Source: Peptoniphilaceae bacterium AMB_02 (GTDB lineage Bacteria; Bacillota; Clostridia; Tissierellales; Peptoniphilaceae). From it: a stretch of DNA of 64,000 bases. The first letter of the stretch is position 1. Each line of letters opens with the position of its first letter. The translations under genes were made by a program, and so were the position numbers. Positions 1 to 7,415 of this stretch are shown piece by piece. The notes beneath the pieces are model-generated. The model ran no database searches. It saw nothing but the letters and a program-made list of their open reading frames with translations, and was not told the origin of the DNA. The stretch is from contig CP143259.1 of assembly GCA_036321625.1 (NCBI GenBank), positions 186,001 to 250,000 of the forward strand, given 5' to 3'.

Positions 1-2
1 AC

Positions 3-500
3 TACATGAAAATAGAGGAGGACTCCGTTGACTTTGTATTTAGAGAGCACTCTTTAAAGGAGATTGTAAATGGGGCAATTGTAAATAACTCTATACTATT
101 TATTTATAAAAATTTGTCAGCTCAAGTAGATATTAAAGATATAGAAGTCTTGACTGATAAAAAGTGGTTGGTGTTCGCGCTGGAACAGATTCTAACCAAT
201 TCAGTCAAGTATACTGAAACCGGAGGTGTTAGGATTTATAATGAAAGCAATAATCCATACATCCTTCATGTAATAGATACAGGCAGAGGTATACCTGCTG
301 AAGAACTACCTAAAATCACCGATATGGGTTATACCGGCACGATTGGAAGAAATGATCCTAATGCAACGGGAATCGGGCTTTATATAACAGACAGGATTCT
401 AGGAAAACTAGGGTATGCATACAAGATAAAGTCCGAGGTAGGAGTCGGTACTGAGTTTATTATAAATCTTAAAAGGGAAAAACTGGTCACTGATCATTAG
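3..500 (+). CDS. Sensor histidine kinase, C-terminal part (BceS-like), 5' end outside window
   Basis: This is the ATPase end of a sensor histidine kinase. The frame is open to the left edge, so the sensor, membrane and His-phosphotransfer parts lie outside the window and the ATG at position 6 is probably not the start. The visible 164 residues hold the HATPase_c motifs in order: an N box around ILTNSVKYT, a G1 box DTGRGIP and a G2 box GIGLYI. The next genes encode a BceAB-type ABC transporter, and such transporters are usually paired with a BceS-type intramembrane-sensing kinase. The BceS assignment therefore comes from context and the kinase identity from motifs. Confidence 0.85.
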   Translation, partial: YMKIEEDSVDFVFREHSLKEIVNGAIVNNSILFIYKNLSAQVDIKDIEVLTDKKWLVFALEQILTNSVKYTETGGVRIYNESNNPYILHVIDTGRGIPAEELPKITDMGYTGTIGRNDPNATGIGLYITDRILGKLGYAYKIKSEVGVGTEFIINLKREKLVTDH

Positions 501-509
501 GAAAAGTAT

Positions 510-552
510 AAAACTCTAAACTTACACGGATGTAAGTTTAGAGTTTTATTTT
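510..552 (+). terminator. Rho-independent terminator after the kinase gene
   Basis: A perfect 17-bp stem (510-526 with 531-547) and a CGGA loop are followed by a T-rich stretch. It lies ten bases after the kinase stop and separates the kinase transcript from the ABC transporter genes. Confidence 0.9.
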
Positions 553-560
553 GTAAGACA

Positions 561-595
561 AAACAATGGTAGCTATATTGTTTCTTCAATATAAT
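561..595 (+). promoter_or_regulatory. Candidate promoter and operator of bceAB
   Basis: TATAAT at 590-595 is a good -10 element, but no -35 match lies upstream. In its place is a perfect inverted repeat, AAACAAT (561-567) and ATTGTTT (577-583) with nine bases between. A promoter without a -35 box and with a dyad at that place suits activation by a response regulator. The partner of the kinase is the obvious candidate, but this is inference. Confidence 0.45.
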
Positions 596-618
596 TAAAT
601 CAAAAGGAGATGAAAGAA

Positions 619-1380
619 ATGTTAGAAGTTAAAAACTTAAGAAAAGTATATAAATCAAGATTTGGTTTAAATGTAGTTGAAGCAATAAAGAATGTAAGTT
701 TCAAAGTAGATAAGGGAGAATATGTTGTTATTATGGGGGAGTCAGGATCCGGAAAGACCACTCTTTTAAACATACTGGCGACTATTGATACTCCCACATC
801 CGGATCTGTCGTATTAGATGGAATTGACATGAATAAAGGAAGTGAAGCTGAAAGGGCACTTTTTAGAAGGACAAATTTAGGTTTTGTTTTCCAAGATTTC
901 AACCTACTGGAATCCATGAATAATATGGACAATATATTTTTACCTCTCGTACTTTCAGAGTACAAAGTAAGTGAAATGAGAAAAAGACTTGGAGAGTTAA
1001 CTCAAAAACTAGGAATTTCAGAAATAATAACCAAGTATCCGTACGAGGTATCCGGAGGTCAAAAACAGAGGGTAGCTGTTGCAAGAGCGGTTATTACAAA
1101 TCCCAAAATATTACTTGCCGATGAACCCACAGGAGCTCTGGATTCAAGGTCTTCACAGCAACTGCTCGAACTGTTTGAAAATTTAAATGAAGAAGGTCAG
1201 ACAATTATTATGGTAACCCACTCAGCTCATGCTGCCAGTAGAGCAAAGAGAATTCTCTTTATAAAAGACGGGATAATTTCCCATGAGCTTTACAAGGGAA
1301 ATTTAAGCTCAGAAGAGTTTTATAAACAGATTATAAATACCCAGGGTATGCTCTTATCGGGAGGCGAGAGAATTGCTTAA
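619..1380 (+). CDS. bceA: ABC transporter ATP-binding protein, BceA type
   Basis: This is the ATPase subunit of a peptide-antibiotic sensing and detoxification ABC transporter. About 253 residues carry Walker A (GESGSGKTT), the signature VSGGQKQR and Walker B running into DEPTGALD. It acts at the inner face of the membrane with the permease that follows. An ATG at 610 abuts the ribosome site GGAG (606-609), so the ATG at 619 with nine bases of spacing is the better start. The stop overlaps the next gene by eight bases, indicating translational coupling. The family (MacB/LolD/Bce) is clear. The Bce subtype rests on the large FtsX permease and adjacent kinase. Confidence 0.9.
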   Translation: MLEVKNLRKVYKSRFGLNVVEAIKNVSFKVDKGEYVVIMGESGSGKTTLLNILATIDTPTSGSVVLDGIDMNKGSEAERALFRRTNLGFVFQDFNLLESMNNMDNIFLPLVLSEYKVSEMRKRLGELTQKLGISEIITKYPYEVSGGQKQRVAVARAVITNPKILLADEPTGALDSRSSQQLLELFENLNEEGQTIIMVTHSAHAASRAKRILFIKDGIISHELYKGNLSSEEFYKQIINTQGMLLSGGERIA

Positions 1381-3292
1381 AAAACTTCATTTTAAACTGG
1401 CAATCGATGGGATTACAAAAAACAAAAGGCTCTATATACCTTATATCGGCGCTTCTTCACTAATGGTTTTTGTATTTTTTACAATGGCATTACTGATGAC
1501 AAATGAAACAATAGCAGCTTTTCCGGGTGGAACCATGATACCAATTATCCTTGCTTTCGGCATGATAGTTATAGGGGTCTTTTCTTTAATATTTCTAAGT
1601 TACACGAATAAGTTCATAATTAAAAACAGAATGCAGGAATATGGACTGCTTAGTATACTTGGACTGTCTAAAAGCGATTTAAACAAGATTAATATAATCT
1701 CTACATTCCTGCTTTATATAATTAATACGATTATCGGGTTGATATCAGGACTTGCACTTGGGAAACTAATGGTGCTCATAATCGGCAAGGTAATCGGAGC
1801 AGAAGGCGTACTTCCGTTTATGATAAATAAATACGCTTTTGTATTTACAGTCTTGGCTTTTGCAGCAATTTACACCTTTATTTTAATAGGGTCGATACTA
1901 AATATGCGAAATCTAAATCCTATAAACTACATGAGTGAATCTAGTGGAGGGGAAAAAGAGCCCAAGTCAAAAATAATTCTCGCAATTTTCGGCACACTTA
2001 CGTTAATTGCAGGGTATATAATTGCAGGAAGTGTAAGCTCACCGCAGCGGGCGGTTGTAATGTTCTTTATAGCTGTAATTCTCGTGATTTTAGGAACATT
2101 TAGCTTGTTTACATTCTTATCTGTAGTCGTGTTAAAATCGCTGCAAAAAAACAGTAGTTTTTATTATACTAAGAAAAAATTTATTTATATATCTTCGATG
2201 ATTTATAGGATTAAACAAAATGCTCTAAGTCTTGCAAGCATCTGCATAATATGCACCATGGTATTGGTTACATTATCTTATACTGTTACTCTTTTTGTAG
2301 GGAAAAACGAATTTAGAGATTTCACTAGTCCATCAGATGTAAACATAAGTATCTATGCTGGAGTAAATGCAGATAAAGAAAACATGTTTGGAAAAGTTCA
2401 CGACGTAATACCTGAGGCTGAAAAACGCGGAATTAAATTAAATAAATTAGGATCTGAAGTTGTAATAGATGAAAACACAGTGAACAATGCAGGGGAGGAT
2501 GTAAAACCTAATTCGAGAATTTATTACTCAACTCCAGCTTATAATCGGATTTTCAAAATCGATGAAGTATTAAAAGATGATGAAGTGTTAATAAAGTCAA
2601 ATACATTCACCGGTAGTACTATTGAAATTGATGGAAGAGATTATTCTGTTAAAACTGTTGAAAAACTCGAGAGTGATTTTCTTTATAACGATAGTAGTAA
2701 GGATTTAATGGTAATTGTACTCAACAGTCTGGAGCATATAGACTTTAAAAACTACGGTAATGATAGTATTTACCAAAGAGTTTTTTTCGATTATCTAGAA
2801 AAACCGGCAGATGAAACTGAGTTTATTAATGCGCTAGAAAGAGATATACTAACTGATGCAAATGTTATAAGCAGAGAACAAGCCATAGAATCTACAGATG
2901 GCATCTTTAACGGTATCTTCGTACTGGGATTTCTACTTGGAACAGTATTTATAGTTTCTGCAACAATGATAATCTACTACAAACAGGTTTCAGAGGGAAT
3001 GGAAGATGCCAAGAGGTATAATATTCTCAGAAATGTCGGAATGTCTAAAGCTGAAATAAAATCCACGATAAATGAGCAGACCAACACTGTATTTTTCTTG
3101 CCCTTGGTCGTTTCAATCATCCATCTTGTGTTCGCTACCAAGATGATTAAACTCTTATTAAGAGTATTCGCATTTTCAAACAATGTAATGTTTATAAAAA
3201 CAGTGGTGTCTGTAGTGTTGGCAGTGGTATTTTTATACACGGTCATCTACAAATTGACTGCTATGAGTTATTATAGGATAGTTAGTAACTAA
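1373..3292 (+). CDS. bceB: ABC transporter permease, BceB type (FtsX domains)
   Basis: A 639-residue membrane protein matches the size and plan of BceB: an N-terminal segment, paired FtsX-like helical blocks, then a large soluble domain of roughly 200 residues (about residues 310-510) before the last three helices. In BceAB systems this extracytoplasmic domain recognises peptide antibiotics such as bacitracin and signals to the kinase. The start is TTG at 1373, inside the end of the ATPase gene, with GGGAGGCG just upstream. The C-terminal block (VGMSKAEIKSTINEQT) is typical FtsX sequence. The actual drug cannot be read from sequence. Confidence 0.88.
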   Translation: MLKKLHFKLAIDGITKNKRLYIPYIGASSLMVFVFFTMALLMTNETIAAFPGGTMIPIILAFGMIVIGVFSLIFLSYTNKFIIKNRMQEYGLLSILGLSKSDLNKINIISTFLLYIINTIIGLISGLALGKLMVLIIGKVIGAEGVLPFMINKYAFVFTVLAFAAIYTFILIGSILNMRNLNPINYMSESSGGEKEPKSKIILAIFGTLTLIAGYIIAGSVSSPQRAVVMFFIAVILVILGTFSLFTFLSVVVLKSLQKNSSFYYTKKKFIYISSMIYRIKQNALSLASICIICTMVLVTLSYTVTLFVGKNEFRDFTSPSDVNISIYAGVNADKENMFGKVHDVIPEAEKRGIKLNKLGSEVVIDENTVNNAGEDVKPNSRIYYSTPAYNRIFKIDEVLKDDEVLIKSNTFTGSTIEIDGRDYSVKTVEKLESDFLYNDSSKDLMVIVLNSLEHIDFKNYGNDSIYQRVFFDYLEKPADETEFINALERDILTDANVISREQAIESTDGIFNGIFVLGFLLGTVFIVSATMIIYYKQVSEGMEDAKRYNILRNVGMSKAEIKSTINEQTNTVFFLPLVVSIIHLVFATKMIKLLLRVFAFSNNVMFIKTVVSVVLAVVFLYTVIYKLTAMSYYRIVSN

Positions 3293-3305
3293 AGGGGCTC
3301 AAAGT

Positions 3306-3825
3306 TTTAAATTTCTCTTCCGTTCCAGGTTTTAAGAAAAAGCCGTTTATTATTCTTCCGGAGATTTCAATATCGCTTCGCTTAAAAGAATGAAATCTAG
3401 ACCCTACAGAACAATAAACGGATTTTTCTACTAAAACCTTCCAAAGTCAGATAAATTTAAAATCTTTTCGCCTGGTTTACTGAAGGTAGCGACGAAGAGA
3501 TGTCGCTTTTTTTAGTTTTAAATTTCTCTTCTGTTCCAGGTTTTAAGAAAAAGCTGTTTATTATTCTTCCGGAGATTCTAATACCTCTTCGCTTAAAAGA
3601 ATAGAAGGACGAAAAGTTATTGAAATTCTCTTCCGTTTCAGGTTTTAAGAAAAAGCCGTTTATTATTCTTCCAGAGATTCTAATACCGCTTCGCTGGAAA
3701 GAATAGAATCTAAACCTTACAGAACAATAAACGGATTTTTCTACGAAAACCTTCCAAAGTCAGATAATTTCAAGAACATTTCGTTGGGGTACTGAATGTA
3801 GCGACGTGAAGATGTCGCTTTATGT
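3306..3825 (+). repeat. Array of large imperfect palindromes (three units)
   Basis: Three related units sit in tandem: about 3306-3465 (complete), 3515-3606 (left half only) and 3624-3775 (complete). In a complete unit the left arm (AAATTTCTCTTCC...CCGTTTATTATT) is the imperfect reverse complement of the right arm (AACAATAAACGG...AAATTT), giving arms of about 45 bases round a purine-rich loop. Units 1 and 3 are followed by a short hairpin, GTAGCGAC...GTCGCT, plus a T run, which looks like a terminator. No coding potential was seen. Confidence 0.8.
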
Positions 3826-3830
3826 TTTTT

Positions 3831-4068
3831 AGGCTCCATCTGACGAGGGAGCTGTCAGCTCCGCTGACTGAGGGAGAGATATATAACAAAGGAATTCGTA
3901 GAATTCTACTGCTATATTTTGAACTAACGACGGACTACTTCCAAACTTATAACTATCCCCACACTTCCACGACTGTTTCCACAACCAATTTAATTATGTA
4001 CATTTTAATTGCATAATTTATTTTCCGAGTCGCTTAGCTGATCCAACTCTCCCAATCCCTCCATCTTG
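3831..4068 (+). repeat. Dispersed intergenic repeat, truncated copy 1
   Basis: This begins with GGCTCCATCTGACGAGGGAG and a small hairpin (GTCAGC...GCTGAC), continues with the GAATTCTACTGCTATATTT block, and ends in a degraded copy of the right end (CCGAGTCGCTTAG...CCCTCCATC). The same modules recur at 19.9, 40.5, 40.8, 53.3-53.8 and 60.3-60.7 kb. An apparent short reading frame in it (3822-4016) is repeat sequence, not a gene. Confidence 0.8.
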
Positions 4069-4217
4069 CATATTAGGCGGATAAGTGATACATTAGTACT
4101 CAAGAGGGTTCAGTTTTTTTGCGGTGGTTTAGTTTAGGGAGGAAGCTATTTTATAATGGCTTTCGGGTTTTATTATTATAGTTTTACCTAACCCACCAAA
4201 ACGAATAGGAGGCGGAT

Positions 4218-4697
4218 ATGAGGTTAATTTTTCTTAGACATGGGAAGGCTATCGAAAGTGGTGAGATGCCGGATTCTGAAAGGTATCTTACGGATAAGGG
4301 GATTGAGTTATTAGAAGAAAATCTTCCCTATATGGGTGAATATTTAGGGGATGAGAAGGTCTTTATTTGGTCATCTCCACTGAAAAGGGCTCAGGAAACT
4401 GCGGAGATCCTTAAAAAGTTTATAAGTGATTATGAATATAGTGAACACGATTTTATTGCGACAGGTAAGATCGATTTCTTAATAGAAGAGTTGAAAAAGC
4501 TTGAGAGTAATAGTGTGGTTGTCGTTGTCGGTCATGAACCGAGTCTGTCAGTGTGGACTTTTAAGCTTACCGGGGAAAACCTCGATATGAAGAAGGGGTC
4601 GGTAGTAGAACTTGAATTTAATAAGAATAATCCGAATAATGGGAAGTTTTTACATTACAAAAAAATTAAGGATTTGAAAGAATTGATAGAGCCATAA
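4218..4697 (+). CDS. SixA-like histidine phosphatase
   Basis: A 159-residue protein of the histidine phosphatase (phosphoglycerate-mutase-like) superfamily, close in size to SixA, which dephosphorylates phosphohistidine in E. coli ArcB. The catalytic RHG motif is at the N-terminus (FLRHGKAIE) and the second histidine lies in VVGHEPSLS. A ribosome site AGGAGGCGG precedes the ATG. It stands alone between a repeat region and the convergent azlDC genes. The substrate is unknown; small phosphoesters or phosphoproteins are both possible. Confidence 0.8.
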   Translation: MRLIFLRHGKAIESGEMPDSERYLTDKGIELLEENLPYMGEYLGDEKVFIWSSPLKRAQETAEILKKFISDYEYSEHDFIATGKIDFLIEELKKLESNSVVVVVGHEPSLSVWTFKLTGENLDMKKGSVVELEFNKNNPNNGKFLHYKKIKDLKELIEP

Positions 4698-4707
4698 AAG
4701 GCTCTAT
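4686..4707. terminator. Shared hairpin between convergent genes
   Basis: ATAGAGCC and GGCTCTAT form a perfect 8-bp stem that spans both stop codons of the converging sixA-like and azlD genes. The T tract is short on either strand, so terminator strength is uncertain. Confidence 0.5.
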
Positions 4708-5027
4708 AAAATTCTTATCAGTACCATATAAAGCAAGGTGCCTAGTGACATGCTGAGTATGGTATTTTTCTTTTTTATAAAGCTAAGTACAGTAATTGCA
4801 ACAGCTGCGGTTTCCGGGACTCCATGTGGAGGGGTGAAAAGTTTCATGTTTCTCAAACTATACACTACAAGTATTATCATTATTGCCTGAGGAAGGACGG
4901 AGCTTAAGTATTTTACGATACTTGGCATTTTTTTGTTTCCTGAAAACAAAATAAATGGAACTGCCCTTGTAAAGGCTGTTACGAGTGCGACTACCAGTAT
5001 TAGCAGATATGAATATGCATTTGTCAT
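4704..5027 (-). CDS. azlD: Branched-chain amino acid transport protein AzlD
   Basis: A 107-residue, almost entirely hydrophobic protein with about four helices. Length and pattern (TRAVPFILF near the N-terminus, SSVLPQAIMIILVVYSL in the middle) match AzlD, the small subunit of the LIV-E family exporter for branched-chain amino acids and analogues. It starts three bases after the azlC stop, with an AGGTGT ribosome site inside the end of azlC. The pair is thus one transcription unit. Substrate choice within the family varies. Confidence 0.88.
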   Translation of the reverse strand: MTNAYSYLLILVVALVTAFTRAVPFILFSGNKKMPSIVKYLSSVLPQAIMIILVVYSLRNMKLFTPPHGVPETAAVAITVLSFIKKKNTILSMSLGTLLYMVLIRIL

Positions 5028-5030
5028 GTT

Positions 5031-5714
5031 CTACACCTCTCCTTTATAGATGTATTTCTTCGCTGCAATTAGAATAAGTAGTGAGATACTCAAGGCAGGG
5101 AGGATAAAGTTGTCAGGACCGATAAATCTTAAAAACAATAGAGCCGACAATAATCCTGTGATAGTGGGAATATGATTTTTATTGCTAAGCCACTGACTGC
5201 AAACGACGCATACAAAAAAGGTCAATGCAGAGAATTCTATGCCGTTTAAATCATAGGGGATACTCGAACCGAAGAGGTACCCCATAATAGAGCTGATTAT
5301 CCAAAGCATATGCATAATAAATTCTATATAAAAATCGACTTTTTCTTCATCTACTTCATCAGGGTATTTTAGACTACACATGACGGAATAAGTCTCGTCA
5401 GTAAGTGTAAGTACCATATAAGGGTATTTTAATCCCATCTTTTTGAATTTTTCGACAAATCCGATACCGTAAAACATATGTCTTGAGTTTATTACGAAGG
5501 TCATCAGTGCAATAATATATATGGAAACATTGGACATTAAAAGAGATAGCAGAACTATTTGCATTGATCCAGCATAGATAAAAGTACTGGCTGCAATAAG
5601 CCATGCCAAGGAGAGATTCTTTTCAGAAATCATAATCCCAAAAGCAATACCTACGAAAATATATGAAAATGTAATCGGTATGACCGATTTTAATGCGAAT
5701 TTTAAAGATTTCAA
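5031..5714 (-). CDS. azlC: Branched-chain amino acid exporter AzlC
   Basis: The large subunit of the AzlCD exporter, 227 residues with several membrane helices. Family landmarks are VGIAFGIMISEKNLSLAWL near the N-terminus and NSRHMFYGI around residue 80. The best start is TTG at 5714, with GGAAGTGAG just upstream on the minus strand. No Lrp-type regulator (azlB) is adjacent, unlike in Bacillus subtilis. The predicted role is efflux of branched-chain amino acids at the cytoplasmic membrane. Confidence 0.9.
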   Translation of the reverse strand: MKSLKFALKSVIPITFSYIFVGIAFGIMISEKNLSLAWLIAASTFIYAGSMQIVLLSLLMSNVSIYIIALMTFVINSRHMFYGIGFVEKFKKMGLKYPYMVLTLTDETYSVMCSLKYPDEVDEEKVDFYIEFIMHMLWIISSIMGYLFGSSIPYDLNGIEFSALTFFVCVVCSQWLSNKNHIPTITGLLSALLFLRFIGPDNFILPALSISLLILIAAKKYIYKGEV

Positions 5715-5810
5715 AATCTCACTTCCCTAAATGATATTCCAATCATATTAACATATGTTGGTTTAAAGTGCAATGGTATAATTGAGAATAAAATAATTAG
5801 ATGGAGTCTG

Positions 5811-5978
5811 TTAGCGGTGACTAGTATTTATGGTATACTTGAATAAATAAGCGTGATTTAGGATTTTGATTTGACTGTAGATGGTCTAATGAAATTAACT
5901 CAAATCTCAATCTGTTTAAAAAGCAAAACATAATCCGGATTATTATAGGATAAATCGGATAGAATTCGCAGTAATTCT
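5811..5978 (+). promoter_or_regulatory. Candidate promoter and two dyads upstream of the cobalamin genes
   Basis: TGGTATACT at 5831-5839 is an extended -10 element with a weak -35 (5811-5816) 17 bases upstream. Two adjacent inverted repeats follow in the leader: ATCCG...CGGAT (5933-5960, extending to about 11 bp with one bulge) and AGAATT-N6-AATTCT (5961-5978). I found no cobalamin-riboswitch landmarks here, so control of this block is not by the standard B12 element as far as I can see. Confidence 0.35.
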
Positions 5979-6026
5979 CTTATGTGGTATTGATAAAAAT
6001 AAAAACAATTTATAAAGGAGCGAAAT

Positions 6027-7415
6027 GTGAAAAAAGCGATAATTGTTGCAAGTTTTGGGACAACTCATAAGGATACGAGGAAAAAATGTATCGAATCGGT
6101 AGTCAATCTGATTAGAAGGGATTTTCCGGACTTTGAAGTAGTTGAAGCCATAACTTCGAGAATAGTTAAAAAGCGTATTGAGCAAAGGGAAGGTATCAGT
6201 ATCTTTAATGAAAAGGAAGCTAAAAACTATCTAATAGAAAATGACTTCAATGAAATCTATATTCAGCCTCTTCATATACTGCCCGGACTTGAATATGAAA
6301 AATTAAGAGCTTTAAATCTACCTATAGGAAATCCATTATTATTTGACAGCGCCAGTGTAAAGGAGTTGGCAGAGGTTCTTAAAGCGGAAGAAAACTTTGG
6401 GAACAGAGTCTATATCGGTCATGGAACAGAGCATGCTTCAGATGTGCTTTATTCAATGCTTGAAGATGAGCTTGGAGACGGTTATATTGTCGGTACCATA
6501 GAGGGTAAAAAGGACCTTGGAGATGTTTTAAAGGAGTTAAAGTCCAAGGGTATAAGGAAAACTACACTTGCACCATTGATGCTTGTTGCTGGAGACCATG
6601 CTGTCAATGATATTGCAGCTGATGAAGATTCATGGAAAGAAGCTATCACAAAAGCAGGCATAGAGGTCGAGATAGATTTGACTGGCTTGGGAGAGAAACC
6701 GGGTGTTAGAGAACTTTACCTTGATAGGGTTAGAAAACTGGTCAGCAAAAAATCAAATAAATTATTTGTCATTGGAACCGGTCCAGGAGCATCCGACTTG
6801 TTGACAATCAGAGCTGTAGAGGCTCTTAAGGAATCGGATGTGGTTTTTGTTCCGGTAAATAAGGGCAAGACGATGGCTTATGATACTGTCTCCGATTTTA
6901 TCAGAGATAAGGAAATCGTGGAGATAGAAATTCCTATGAAGTATGTAACGCATGAAGATTATATCAATGCTGCAGCACTTATAGAAAAACATATGACCGG
7001 GAAAGTAGCTTCTTATATAACAATTGGGGATGCGATGACTTATTCTACTGCCATTTATATTTTACAGGAGCTGGCAAGGGATATTCCGGTGGAAGTAATT
7101 CCGGGAATTCCTTCATATATTTACGCTTTTGACGAGACCATTGTCCCCATGACGACTAAGGGCGAGAATTTCCTTTTAATGGATAAAATAGACGATTCCA
7201 ATAAAAAGATTCTTTCCTTTGTTAATTCAGTAGCCATACTAAAAGCCGGGATGAATCCAAAGAATACAATAGAAGCTTTAGAGGAATACGGATTTAAATA
7301 TAAGATGGTGCGAAGGGGTTCTTTTGAAGCACAAGAGATTACCGATGACAGGGAAAGAATAATTTCGAATACTGATTATATGTCACTTATTATAGCAAGA
7401 AAAGAAGAGGATTAA
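6027..7415 (+). CDS. cbiKL: CbiK-CbiL fusion: sirohydrochlorin cobaltochelatase / cobalt-factor II C20-methyltransferase
   Basis: A 462-residue two-domain enzyme for the first two steps of the anaerobic corrin pathway. Residues 1 to about 240 are CbiK-like (ASFGTTHKDTRKK start; likely metal-ligand histidines in IGHGTEH near residue 132 and AGDHAVND near 191). Residues from about 244 are a CbiL-type SAM methyltransferase (VIGTGPGASDLLTIRA). The fused order would couple cobalt insertion to C20 methylation. The start is GTG at 6027 with AAAGGAG six bases upstream; the overlapping ATG runs straight into TGA. It heads the cbi operon and the next gene begins at the very next base. Confidence 0.92.
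   Translation: MKKAIIVASFGTTHKDTRKKCIESVVNLIRRDFPDFEVVEAITSRIVKKRIEQREGISIFNEKEAKNYLIENDFNEIYIQPLHILPGLEYEKLRALNLPIGNPLLFDSASVKELAEVLKAEENFGNRVYIGHGTEHASDVLYSMLEDELGDGYIVGTIEGKKDLGDVLKELKSKGIRKTTLAPLMLVAGDHAVNDIAADEDSWKEAITKAGIEVEIDLTGLGEKPGVRELYLDRVRKLVSKKSNKLFVIGTGPGASDLLTIRAVEALKESDVVFVPVNKGKTMAYDTVSDFIRDKEIVEIEIPMKYVTHEDYINAAALIEKHMTGKVASYITIGDAMTYSTAIYILQELARDIPVEVIPGIPSYIYAFDETIVPMTTKGENFLLMDKIDDSNKKILSFVNSVAILKAGMNPKNTIEALEEYGFKYKMVRRGSFEAQEITDDRERIISNTDYMSLIIARKEED

Noticed and set aside
3822-4016. Short plus-strand frame encoding 64 residues
   Set aside because: It lies wholly within a dispersed repeat; the same peptide fragments recur in other repeat copies and there is no convincing ribosome site.
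5715-6026. Cobalamin riboswitch upstream of cbiKL
   Set aside because: None of the conserved core blocks could be found by eye on the plus strand.
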